Shown one piece after another: positions 1 to 13,503 of a stretch of 64,000 nt of DNA. Each line of letters starts with the position of its first letter. Positions within the stretch are counted from its first letter, which is position 1. The DNA comes from Streptomyces zhaozhouensis. GTDB lineage: Bacteria > Actinomycetota > Actinomycetes > Streptomycetales > Streptomycetaceae. The DNA is taken from NCBI RefSeq assembly GCF_900230195.1, contig NZ_OCNE01000007.1, positions 124,001-188,000 on the forward strand, given 5' to 3'. Position numbers and translations under genes: made by a program. The notes under the pieces are model-generated. The model made no database searches. It was given only the letters and a program-made list of their open reading frames with translations, and was not told where the DNA came from.

Positions 1-168
1 GTCGCAGGCGTCGCTCGGGGCGCGCCACTCGGCGAGCTGCTGGCGGGTGAGGCGACGCGCCTCCGCCGCCGAGGTGGGGACGGCGGGCAGCCGGAACCGC
101 AGGCAGTCGCCGGGCAGCGCGGAGCCGTGGCGTCGCGCCTGGGGTGGGACATGCGGGGAGGAAGCCAC
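1..168 (-). CDS. ATP-binding anti-sigma-like protein, N-terminal part
   Basis: The minus strand reads open from a GTG at 168 to the window edge, giving 56 residues. They include LRFRLPAVPTSAAEARRL and then a helix that is typical of the N-terminus of small Streptomyces HATPase proteins of the RsbW/SpoIIAB type. These often sit beside XRE/DUF5753 and DUF397 genes, as they do here, divergently. The C-terminal ATP-binding motifs lie outside the window. The start is uncertain because no clear ribosome binding site precedes it. The assignment rests on the N-terminal pattern plus context. Confidence 0.55.
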   Translation of the reverse strand, partial: MASSPHVPPQARRHGSALPGDCLRFRLPAVPTSAAEARRLTRQQLAEWRAPSDACD

Positions 169-325
169 GGAACCACTGTGCGGCGCGCCCCTCGCATCCG
201 GCAAGAGGCATCCTGCAAATTACAGATTCATCCGTTGCACTCTGTTGCTCCCGGTGACCGCGTGGCAGACTTTTCCCTCCACGGACCGAAGTTGGCGGGA
301 GACAGAGGTTGTCGGGGGAGGGGCA

Positions 326-1192
326 GTGGCCGGTGGCCAGGGCGGTGGGGCCGCCACCGCGTTGCGCGTGGTGCTCGGCCGCCGGCTCCACGACCTCAGG
401 GAGGCGGCCGGCCTCACCTTCGAGGACGCGGGGCGGGCGCTGGACGTCACGCACGCCACCGTCCGGCGCATGGAGAAGGCCCAGGTCGGGCTGAAGATCC
501 TCTACGTCGAGAAGCTGCTGCGGATCTACGGGGTCACCGAGCAGGAGGAGGTCGACGCCTTCCTCGCCCTGGTCCGCGAGGCCAACCGGCCCGGCTGGTG
601 GCACGGCTACCGTGACGTGCTGCCCGAGTGGTTCAGCGCGTTCGTCAGCCTGGAGGCCGAGGCCGACCTGATCCGCGCCTACGAGCCGCACTACGTCCCA
701 GGACTGCTGCAGACGGAGGCGTACGCCGCCACCGTGCTCCGTTCCGGGCTCCCGCACGCGCCCGTCGCCGAGATCGAACGGCTGGTGGCGGTGCGGACGG
801 CCCGTCAGGAGATCCTGCGGAGGCAACGGCCGCCGCTGCTGTGGATCGTGCTGGACGAGACGGTGCTGCGCCGTCCCGTCGGGCCGCCGGGGCTGATGCG
901 CGGCCAGCTCGGCCGGCTGATCGAGGCGGTGGCCTCGTCCCAGGTCAGGCTTCAGATCATGCCGTTCGCCGCGGGGCACCACCCGGCCATGTACGGCCCG
1001 TTCCATCTCTTCCGGTTCCCCGTCCCCGAGCTGCCCGACGTCGCCTGCGCGGAGAACCTGGTCGGCGCCGCCTACTACGACCAGCCCGCGGATGTCTCGA
1101 CCTTCCGCGAGGCGCTGGACCGGATGTGCGCCCAGGCCGCGCCGGTGCACCGCACCGAGGCCATCCTCAGCGGAATGCGCAAGGAGCTCTGA
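326..1192 (+). CDS. XRE-family regulator with DUF5753 (WhiJ/AbaA-like)
   Basis: This is a 288-residue DNA-binding regulator. An XRE-type helix-turn-helix lies at about residues 18-60 (LHDLREAAGLTFEDAGRAL, then HATVRRME). The remaining two thirds is the DUF5753 domain, recognisable by YVPGLLQTEAYA and by IMPFAAGHHPAMYGPFHLF. The GTG at 326 was chosen because the purine-rich tract GGGGGAGGGG lies just upstream and because the sequence before it does not look coded. It is followed after 3 bases by a DUF397 gene and preceded divergently by an ATP-binding protein gene. In Streptomyces such trios influence development and antibiotic production; the role of this copy is unknown. Confidence 0.9.
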   Translation: MAGGQGGGAATALRVVLGRRLHDLREAAGLTFEDAGRALDVTHATVRRMEKAQVGLKILYVEKLLRIYGVTEQEEVDAFLALVREANRPGWWHGYRDVLPEWFSAFVSLEAEADLIRAYEPHYVPGLLQTEAYAATVLRSGLPHAPVAEIERLVAVRTARQEILRRQRPPLLWIVLDETVLRRPVGPPGLMRGQLGRLIEAVASSQVRLQIMPFAAGHHPAMYGPFHLFRFPVPELPDVACAENLVGAAYYDQPADVSTFREALDRMCAQAAPVHRTEAILSGMRKEL

Positions 1193-1195
1193 GCC

Positions 1196-1432
1196 ATGGA
1201 ACGCGTGTACAACGGGATGCCGGCGACTCTCCTGGGCACCGAGGGCTGGCAGAAGCCCTGGAGCGGGGGGAACGGCGGCAGTTGCCTGGAGGCGCTGCGG
1301 CTGACGGACGGCCGGGTCGCGCTGCGGCAGTCGACCGACCCCGAGGGGCCGGCGCTGATCTGTTCGTTCCACGAGATGGCGGCCTTCATCCGGGGAGTGA
1401 AATCGGGGGAGGCCGACTACCTCCTGGCCTGA
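1196..1432 (+). CDS. DUF397 small protein
   Basis: This 78-residue protein has the DUF397 pattern: an N-terminal W-x-K-x-x-x-S-G-x-N-G-G-x-C block (WQKPWSGGNGGSCLEA), a central VALRQSTDPEG-like segment and a C-terminal F-x-x-F-I-x-G-V-K motif. It starts 3 bases after the XRE/DUF5753 gene and is surely co-transcribed with it. In known pairs the small protein is thought to antagonise or partner the XRE regulator; that is inference here. A strong hairpin follows the stop. Confidence 0.9.
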   Translation: MERVYNGMPATLLGTEGWQKPWSGGNGGSCLEALRLTDGRVALRQSTDPEGPALICSFHEMAAFIRGVKSGEADYLLA

Positions 1433-1454
1433 TCTCACCGGATGGGGGAGTGAC

Positions 1455-1493
1455 GTCGCGGTGCCCGCGTACGAGGGGTGCGGGCACCGCGAC
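1455..1493. terminator. Bidirectional hairpin terminator
   Basis: A perfect 14-bp stem (GTCGCGGTGCCCGC at 1455-1468, complement at 1480-1493) encloses an 11-base loop. It lies between the stop of the DUF397 gene and the stop of the convergent beta-galactosidase gene, so it probably ends both transcripts. Confidence 0.75.
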
Positions 1494-1561
1494 GCGCACG
1501 GCGGACGCGTGCCGCCGACCGGTCGGTCCCCGGGCGGCCAGCCCGGGGACCCCCGCCGGTG

Positions 1562-6878
<5,317 letters not shown>

Positions 6879-6882
<4 letters not shown>

Positions 6883-9791
6883 CGCTCGCTCCCCTGCTCG
6901 CCCGTCACCCGCTCCGCCCCGCCGGCCGGTTCCCGGCGCAGCGTCACCAACTCCGTCAGCGCCGCGTCGTCCAGCTCGGTCAACGCGGCCTCGCCGCCGC
7001 CGAGCACCGCGTCCGCCAGCGCCTGCTTGCGCCGCAGCAGCGCGGCGATCCGGTCCTCGACCGTGCCCTCGGCGATCAGCCGGTGGACCTGCACCGGCTT
7101 GTCCTGCCCGATCCGATAGGCCCGGTCGGTGGCCTGTGCCTCCACGGCCGGGTTCCACCAGCGGTCGAAGTGGATCACGTGTTCGGCCCTGGTGAGGTTG
7201 AGCCCGGTGCCGGCGGCCCGCAGCGACAGCAGGAAGACCGGCGCCTCGCCCGCCGAGAACCGCCGCACCAGCTCCTCCCGGCGCGCCACCGGCGTCCCGC
7301 CGTGCAACAGCAGGCTCGCCACGCCGCGTTCCGCCAGCCGCGCCTCCAACAGCCGTGCCATCCGCACGTACTGGGTGAAGACCAGCGCGCTGGAGCCGGC
7401 CGCCACGACGTTGTCCACCAGTTCCTCGAACGCCTCCAACTTGCCGGACCTGCCGGCGAGTCGCGGCTCGTCCTCCTTGAGGTACTGCGCCGGATGGTCG
7501 CAGATCTGCTTGAGCGAGGTGAGCAGCCGCAGCACCAGGCCCCGCCGCGCCACGCCCGCGCTGCCGCGCACCTCGGCCAGCCCCTCGCGGACCACCGCCT
7601 CGTACAGTCCCGCCTGTTCCGCGGTGAGGGTGACGGCCCGGTCGGTCTCGGTCTTCGGCGGCAGCTCGGGGGCGATCCCCGGGTCGGACTTCCGCCGGCG
7701 CAGCAGGAACGGCCGCACCAGCCGGGCCAGTCGCTCGGCCGCCGCCGGGTCGCCCCCGTCCTCCGCCGCGTCGGCGTACCGCCGGCGGAAGGCGGTCAAC
7801 GGCCCCAGCAGCCCCGGGGTCGTCCAGTCCAGTACCGCCCACAGCTCGGAGAGGTTGTTCTCCACCGGGGTGCCGGTCAGGGCCACCCGGGCGGCGGCCG
7901 GGACGGTGCGCAGTTGCCGGGCGGTGGCGGAGAACGCGTTCTTCACGTGCTGCGCCTCGTCCGCGACCAGCAGCGACCACTCCACCTCGGCCAGCCGTCC
8001 GGCGTCCCGCCGCATGGTGCCGTAGGTGGTCAGCACGAACGCGCCGGGCGCCAGCCCGGACAGCTCCCGTTCGCTGCCGTGGAAACGCCGCACCGGGGTG
8101 GCGGGCGCGAACTTCTCGATCTCCCGCTGCCAGTTGCCCAGCAGCGAGGCGGGCGCCACCACCAGCGTCGGGCCGGCCGTCGCCGGCGTGCGCTGCCGGT
8201 GCAGATGCAGGGCGATCAGCGTGACCGTCTTGCCGAGCCCCATGTCGTCCGCGAGGCACGCGCCCAGCCCGAGGGAGGTCATCCGGTCCAGCCAGTCGAG
8301 GCCGCGCCGTTGGTAGTCGCGGAGCGTCGCGCGCAGCGCGGGCGGCTGCGGCACCGGCTCGCCGACGGCGCGCTCCGGGTCGGCCAGCCGGTCCCGCAGC
8401 GTCGCGAGCCAGCCGGTGGCCTCGGCGGTGACCGGCTCGCCGCCCGCCTCCGTCCGTCCGGTCAGCACGGCGCCCAGCGCCTGGCCGACCGGCATCTTGC
8501 CGTCCTGCCGCTCCCGTGCGCGGCGCAGCTCCTCGGGAGCGAGCAGCACCCACTGGTCGCGCAGCCGCACCAGCGGACGCCCCGCCTCGGCGAGCCGGTC
8601 CAACTCGGCGCGCGTCAGCGGCGTCTCGCCCACCGCGAAGCGCCATTCGAACGCCAGCAGCGCGTCCGGGTTCAACAGCCCCGGCACCCGGCCGCCCCCG
8701 TCGCCGTCCGTGTCGCGGGCCGGCCCGATCGCCGCCCTGGTGGTGAGGGAACGTGCCAAGTCCCGTGGCCAGTGCACCCGCAGTCCCGCGGCGCGCAGCG
8801 CGTCGGAGGTGGCCTCGCCCAGCAGTTGGCCGACCTCCTCGTCCGCGAGCTCCAGCGCGTCCGGCACGCGCGCGGTCAGCAGCGGCGAGAGCGCCTCCCA
8901 CGCGGCCGCCGCCCGCCGCAGGGTCAGCAGCGCGTCCCGCCGCGCGCCGGGACCGAAGTGCTCGGCACCGGGGCCGTCCTCGGCCCACAGCGCCGAGGCG
9001 TCCACGACCACCGCGGGGTCGGCCAGGCTGTGCGCCTGGAGCACCGCGCGGAAGCGCGCCTCGTCCGGGGCGGCGTCGCCGGCCGGCGCCTGGAGCTCCA
9101 TCCGCAGTGAGAGCCCGACCCCGGCGTCGTGGCCGGCCGCCACCTCGCCGGCCCAGGCCCGCCGTTCCGGCACCCGCACCGGCTCCCGCGCGGCGAACGC
9201 CGGGGAGCCGGCGGCGAGCGCGGCGGCCGGGGTGCGCGGCAGGCCGTCGGCGACGGCGTCCAGGAAGGTGCGCAGCAACGTCGCCGGCGACGGCAGCAAC
9301 GGCCCGCCGTCCGTGTCGGGTTCGGGCAGCGGAACGGCGTGTGCGTGCGGCGGCATCGCCTCGGCCAGCGCGCGCAGCCGCTCGGTGTCGGCGGCCTCCA
9401 GCGGCCCGAGTCGCCACGCGTCGTGGTCGCCGGCGGTCACTCCCGGCAACAGCCTTCCGCGCGCGGCGAGTTGCAGCGCCAGCACGGCGGCGGCCCCCCA
9501 GAAGCGGGCCGCCGGCGTGGCCGTGCGCGCGGCCCGCGCCCTGGTCAGCGCCGGGAGCGCGGAGCCGACCGGCAGGGCGACGGCGGGAACGGCGGTGACC
9601 GCGACCGCGCCGTCGGGGGTGGGCAGCGCCACCGTCACCTCCTCCACCGGCAGCCCCGGCACCTCGGGCGCCGAACCGTCCGGCGACCAGAAGGCGACCC
9701 GGGAGAGCCGAGGGGGATCGGCCGGCAGCACCGTGGCGGCGAGCTCCAGGAGGGCGGTGACCTGCGACGGGGTCGGCGGACTCGCTGACAC
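6879..9791 (-). CDS. SNF2-family DEAD/DEAH-type helicase
   Basis: This 970-residue Swi2/Snf2 ATPase has an N-terminal accessory region of about 480 residues and then the two RecA-like lobes. Motif I is ADDMGLGKT (about 518), motif II is VADEAQHVKN (about 612), motif III is LTGTPVENN. The C-terminal lobe has FTQYVRMARLL and AYRIGQDKPVQVHR, which is the SNF2 QxxR/RxGQ signature. The GTG at 9791 was chosen because GAGGAG lies five bases upstream. It forms an operon with the SWIM gene. Probable role is ATP-driven remodelling of protein-DNA complexes. Confidence 0.93.
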
Positions 9792-9942
9792 GCGGCTCCT
9801 CAAATTTGACTAGTCGGCGGGCGACGGCCGAGGGTACCCCAACGAGAGGGGCGACCGGAAACGCCGAAGGAGGCCCAAAACGGCCCGAGTCGCTCCGGGG
9901 GGTGTCGCTGGGTACACCCCCACTCGGGGGGTTGCGGCCATA

Positions 9943-9970
9943 GTGACCCACCGTGAGCGTCTCCTAGACT
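9943..9970 (+). promoter_or_regulatory. Candidate promoter of the desaturase gene
   Basis: A -10 hexamer TAGACT (9965-9970) lies 16 bases after GTGACC (9943-9948), about 36 bases upstream of the desaturase ATG. The match to a housekeeping-type promoter is moderate. Confidence 0.4.
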
Positions 9971-10005
9971 GAGCGCATCATCCCTTATCCCGTACCGGAG
10001 TCTCC

Positions 10006-11103
10006 ATGCCTCAGCCCACCGCCGTCGTGCCACCGTCGCGCTCGGCGCCGTCCTCGGCCACGCCCGACGCCGGCGAGTTCACCCCGTTGTCGCGGCAGGT
10101 CAAGGCAGAGCGACTGCTGGAGCGCCGACTGGGCTGGTACGCCGTCCACCTCGGCGTCAACGCCCTGGCGCTCGCGCTGGTGATCACCGCCGTGCTGCTC
10201 TCCGGCGACTCGTGGTGGACCGTCCTGCTGGCCGTGCCCATGGCGCTGTTCTCCACCCGCACGGCGTTCATCGGGCACGACGCCGGACACTCGCAGATCG
10301 CCACCAGCCGCAAGGTGAACCGGCGGCTGGGGCTCTTCCACGGCAACCTGCTGCTGGGCATGAGCTCCGCCTGGTGGAACGACAAGCACAACCGCCACCA
10401 CGCCAACCCCAACCACATCGACAAGGACCCGGACGTCGGCGAGGGCGTGCTGGTGTGGACGGAGGGGCAGGCCGAGAAGCGCACCGGCTTCGCCCAGTGG
10501 CTCACCCGCAACCAGGCGAGGCTGTTCTTCCCGCTGCTGCTGCTCGAAGGCATCGCGCTGAAGGTCGCCAGCGTCCAGATGGTCGCCTCCCGCGAGGGCT
10601 GGGAGGGGCGCGGCCGGGCCCGGGCCGTGGAGGCCTCGCTGCTGGTCGTCCACTTCGTCGCCTACGTCGCGCTGCTGGTGACCGCCATGGGTCCGGGCAA
10701 GGCGCTCGTCTTCGCGCTGATCCACCACATGCTCTTCGGCCTGCACCTGGGCGCGGTCTTCGCGCCGAACCACAAGGGCATGGAGATGCCCGACCCGGAC
10801 GTCCGCTGGGGCCACCTGCGCAAGCAGGTCCTGACCTCGCGGAACGTGCGCGGCGGCCCGTTCACCGACTGGATGATGGGCGGGCTCAACTACCAGATCG
10901 AGCACCACCTCTTCCCGAACATGCCGCGCTCCAACCTGCGCAAGGCCCAGCCGCTGGTCCGCGACTACTGCCGCTCCATCGGCGTCTCCTACGCCGAGAC
11001 CAGCCTGCTGGACTCCTACCGTCAGGCGCTCACCCACATGCACAGCGTCGGCGCCGACCTGCGGGCCGACCGCCGCGCCGCGCGCCGGGGCGAGAAGGGC
11101 TGA
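10006..11103 (+). CDS. Membrane fatty-acid/acyl-CoA desaturase
   Basis: This 365-residue integral-membrane di-iron desaturase has the three histidine boxes HDAGH (about 91-95), HNRHH (about 128-132) and QIEHH (about 297-301). The Q in the last box resembles front-end and delta-6-like desaturases, though many Streptomyces delta-9 type enzymes share it. Hydrophobic segments flank the first box and precede the third. It would introduce a double bond into membrane acyl chains and needs an electron donor not encoded nearby. It is a single-gene unit closed by a very strong hairpin. Confidence 0.93.
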   Translation: MPQPTAVVPPSRSAPSSATPDAGEFTPLSRQVKAERLLERRLGWYAVHLGVNALALALVITAVLLSGDSWWTVLLAVPMALFSTRTAFIGHDAGHSQIATSRKVNRRLGLFHGNLLLGMSSAWWNDKHNRHHANPNHIDKDPDVGEGVLVWTEGQAEKRTGFAQWLTRNQARLFFPLLLLEGIALKVASVQMVASREGWEGRGRARAVEASLLVVHFVAYVALLVTAMGPGKALVFALIHHMLFGLHLGAVFAPNHKGMEMPDPDVRWGHLRKQVLTSRNVRGGPFTDWMMGGLNYQIEHHLFPNMPRSNLRKAQPLVRDYCRSIGVSYAETSLLDSYRQALTHMHSVGADLRADRRAARRGEKG

Positions 11104-11136
11104 CCGTCGGGCGCCCGTCGGGCGGTGAGGGCTGAG

Positions 11137-11173
11137 CGCGAGGGTGCCCCGGCGAGGCCGGGGCACCCTCGCG
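11137..11173 (+). terminator. Strong intrinsic terminator
   Basis: A perfect 17-bp stem (CGCGAGGGTGCCCCGGC and its complement) with a three-base loop GAG lies 34 bases after the desaturase stop. It has no U-tract, as is usual in Streptomyces. Confidence 0.85.
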
Positions 11174-11249
11174 TGGAACGGTGGACACTGGAGAGACGTT
11201 GACACAGTGCCGCGGCGACCCTCGCCGTGGTGAGGAGGAGGTGCTGATC

Positions 11250-11432
11250 ATGAGTAGAGGCGCGAAGGTCGCGATCGGCGCGCTGGGCGCCGGGGTGATT
11301 CTCTGGTGGCTGACCAGTTTCTGGATCGCCCTGCTGGTCATGGTGGGCATCCCGGTCGGCGCGTACTTCCTGCTGGACTCCTCGCAGCGCACCCGCCTGC
11401 GCCGGGTGGGCCGCAAGGAGCTCGGCCGCTGA
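11250..11432 (+). CDS. Small membrane protein, unknown function
   Basis: A 60-residue protein with one long or two short hydrophobic segments (about residues 8-44, VAIGALGAGVILWWLTSFWI then VMVGIPVGAYFLL) and a basic C-terminal tail. The ATG at 11250 was preferred because GAGGAGGAG sits nine bases upstream. I recognise it only as a small conserved-looking actinobacterial membrane protein; no function can be given. Confidence 0.7.
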   Translation: MSRGAKVAIGALGAGVILWWLTSFWIALLVMVGIPVGAYFLLDSSQRTRLRRVGRKELGR

Positions 11433-11853
11433 CCCGCGACGTCGCTGAGCGCGGCGCGGGGCGCCTTTGAGGGACGCGGGGCACGGCGCGAGCGGCCCCG
11501 GACGGACGTGCGGCCGACCGCGCGCCGCTGCCTCGGCGCCCGGCGGACGGTCGCGAGCCGGGCCGGCGGGTCAACATCGCTTTGTCGACCTTCCCGCCCC
11601 ACTTTTCACGGCGTTTTCTCGGCGTCTTCCCGCCGTCTTTCCGCCACGCTCACCCGGGGTCCCGGCCCGCCGCCGGGGCCCGCCACCGCGTGCCACGGGC
11701 CCTTCGGCCCGGTGAGCACCCCCCGCCCGTGCCGAGGAGGCGCGGAAACGGTACGGTCCCTTCCGGATAGCGGTGGGGGTCAGACGGTTGCTCACAACCG
11801 CTCGCTGGGGAAGGCTGACACCGCAGTCGCCTTACGAGAAGGGGGAGCTGGGG
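11433..11853 (+). other. Gene-free stretch before the roadblock gene
   Basis: No convincing gene is seen here. The last part holds an inverted repeat CGGTTG/CAACCG (11785-11790 and 11795-11800), and GGGGGAG at 11841-11847 is the ribosome binding site of the next gene. Confidence 0.5.
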
Positions 11854-12246
11854 ATGGCACTGAGCACCACGCTCGACTGGCTGTTGGACGACCTGGCGCA
11901 GCGACTGCCGCGTGTGCGGCACGTTCTGCTGCTGTCGAGCGACGGACTGGTGACCTCGGTGAGCCGAGGGCTCCGGCGCAGCAGCGCGGAGCATCTGGCC
12001 GCCGTCGCCTCCGGACTGCACAGCCTGGCCAAGGGGGTCGGGGACCACTTCGGCTGCGGCGATGTGCGGCAGACGATGATCGAGTTCGACGACGGAGTGC
12101 TCTTCGTGACCTCCGCCGGCGACGGCAGCTGTCTGTGTGTGCTCACCGGGCCCGACGCGGACGTGGGGCAGGTCGGCTACGAGATGACGCTGCTGGTCAA
12201 CAAGGTGGGCGAGCACATGGGGCTGGCGGCGCGCGAGGCGCTCTAG
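11854..12246 (+). CDS. Roadblock/LC7-domain protein
   Basis: This 130-residue protein is a complete roadblock/LC7 domain (LDWLLDDLAQRLPRVRHVLLLS, then SDGL, and a C-terminal helix ending MGLAAREAL). In Streptomyces such proteins are the B components of conservons, which combine a sensor kinase, roadblock protein, DUF742 protein and small GTPase. Here the other conservon genes are absent on both sides, so it is an orphan. It may modulate a GTPase encoded elsewhere; that is inference. GGGGGAG lies seven bases before the ATG. Confidence 0.9.
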   Translation: MALSTTLDWLLDDLAQRLPRVRHVLLLSSDGLVTSVSRGLRRSSAEHLAAVASGLHSLAKGVGDHFGCGDVRQTMIEFDDGVLFVTSAGDGSCLCVLTGPDADVGQVGYEMTLLVNKVGEHMGLAAREAL

Positions 12247-12357
12247 CCGTTGTGACCGGGGAGGTCCCGGGGGCGGTCGGCGGGGCGGTGCGGCGTGCCG
12301 TGGCGGGGCGCTCACCGGGACGCGGGCGGCGGACCGTGATCTTCTGGTTACTCAGGG

Positions 12358-12386
12358 TTGCGCCTACGGGTGGGCGCGGCTAGGCT
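12358..12386 (+). promoter_or_regulatory. Candidate promoter of the DUF6397-like gene
   Basis: TTGCGC (12358-12363), 17 bases, then TAGGCT (12381-12386) is a good match to a Streptomyces housekeeping promoter, 38 bases before the next ATG. Confidence 0.5.
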
Positions 12387-12423
12387 GACTACCGACAGTA
12401 AGCGATGCCTGCTGGAGGTAGTC

Positions 12424-13503
12424 ATGCGTCTTGGGAGCCCGTCCCCGTCCGACCTCTCGCCCCCGCGGTTCCCCCCGCGCGCGCTGGTGTTGTCCCCGGC
12501 CGAGACCCGCGGCCCCGGCCGCGCGGCGACGACCACCCGCGGCCTCGGCCACGCCCGCCTGCCGCGGCGGGACGCCGGGACGACGCCCCCGAGCGGGGCG
12601 GGAGGCGCACCGCCGGGGAGGACGGTGACGGGGCACGCGGTCCTCGCGGCGCCCCCGGCGCGGGGCGCCACCGCGACCGGGCGTCGTCAGGAGCCCCGCG
12701 CGGCCCGCCTGTTCGACCACCCCCTCATCACCCGCGTCCCGGCTGCGCCCCGCTCCGGCGTCACGGAGGACCTGGCACGGCACCGCAGGCTGGTCCGTCA
12801 CCGACCGTGGCGAGTCCCGGGCGGCCTGGCGCCCGCCCGCCGCCCCGGGCGGTGGGAGCGTGCCGCTCCCCGGGCGCGCCGCCGGGCCGGCCCGCTGCCC
12901 CGGCCCCCGGTGGGCCGGCGGCTCCCGCGCCACCCGGTGAGCGCGGCGGCCGGCGCCCAGTTGCTCGGCGTCAGCACCGCCCGCTTCTCCCGCCTGGCCA
13001 GGGGCGGTTGCTTCAGCCCCTGCGAGTTCCTCCTCACCGAGCACGGCGTGATCGCCTGGCGCTATCCGCCCGTCGAGCTGCTGCGGCTGGCGCGCCGCCG
13101 CCCCGCCCTGCTGACCGGCGCCCTGCCCGAGGGGCTGCGGCACACGCTCAGCAGGGGACACGACTGGCGACCGCGCCGATGGCGGGCCCGACGCACCGGG
13201 CTGCTCGTCGGGCAGGCGGCCGGCCCCTGGGAGGCGGCGGCCGTTCCCGCCGCGGTGCTGCCGCTCGGCGACCTGCGCGCCGCCGTGCCCGACCCCGCCG
13301 AGCGGGCCGCGCTCGGCCGGCTGCGCCCGCCCCTGGTCGCGGCCCGGCTCGCCGCCGGCCCGTGGCGCACGGTGCGGCGGCTGCTCACCGCGCACGACCC
13401 GGAGGAAGCCGGCTGGTACCGGGAGCAGTTGGAGGCCGCGCTCCGCCTCGCCCGTCAGCGCCCGCTGCCCGCCGTCACAGCGCCCCGACGTCGATCACCT
13501 TGA
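12424..13503 (+). CDS. DUF6397-like protein, N-terminus atypical
   Basis: The C-terminal half from about 12935 resembles a Streptomyces family I recall as DUF6397: LLGVSTARFSRLARGGCF, then EGLRHTLSRGHDWRPRRWR, WEAAAVPAAVLPLGDL and DPAERAALGRLRPPL. The first 170 residues are almost only R, P, A and G and lack the helical start expected of the family, which suggests a decayed or mispredicted N-terminus. The ATG at 12424 has GGAGG eight bases upstream and a good promoter, so translation from there is possible. The end overlaps the convergent helicase by 29 bases. Function unknown. Confidence 0.6.
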   Translation: MRLGSPSPSDLSPPRFPPRALVLSPAETRGPGRAATTTRGLGHARLPRRDAGTTPPSGAGGAPPGRTVTGHAVLAAPPARGATATGRRQEPRAARLFDHPLITRVPAAPRSGVTEDLARHRRLVRHRPWRVPGGLAPARRPGRWERAAPRARRRAGPLPRPPVGRRLPRHPVSAAAGAQLLGVSTARFSRLARGGCFSPCEFLLTEHGVIAWRYPPVELLRLARRRPALLTGALPEGLRHTLSRGHDWRPRRWRARRTGLLVGQAAGPWEAAAVPAAVLPLGDLRAAVPDPAERAALGRLRPPLVAARLAAGPWRTVRRLLTAHDPEEAGWYREQLEAALRLARQRPLPAVTAPRRRSP

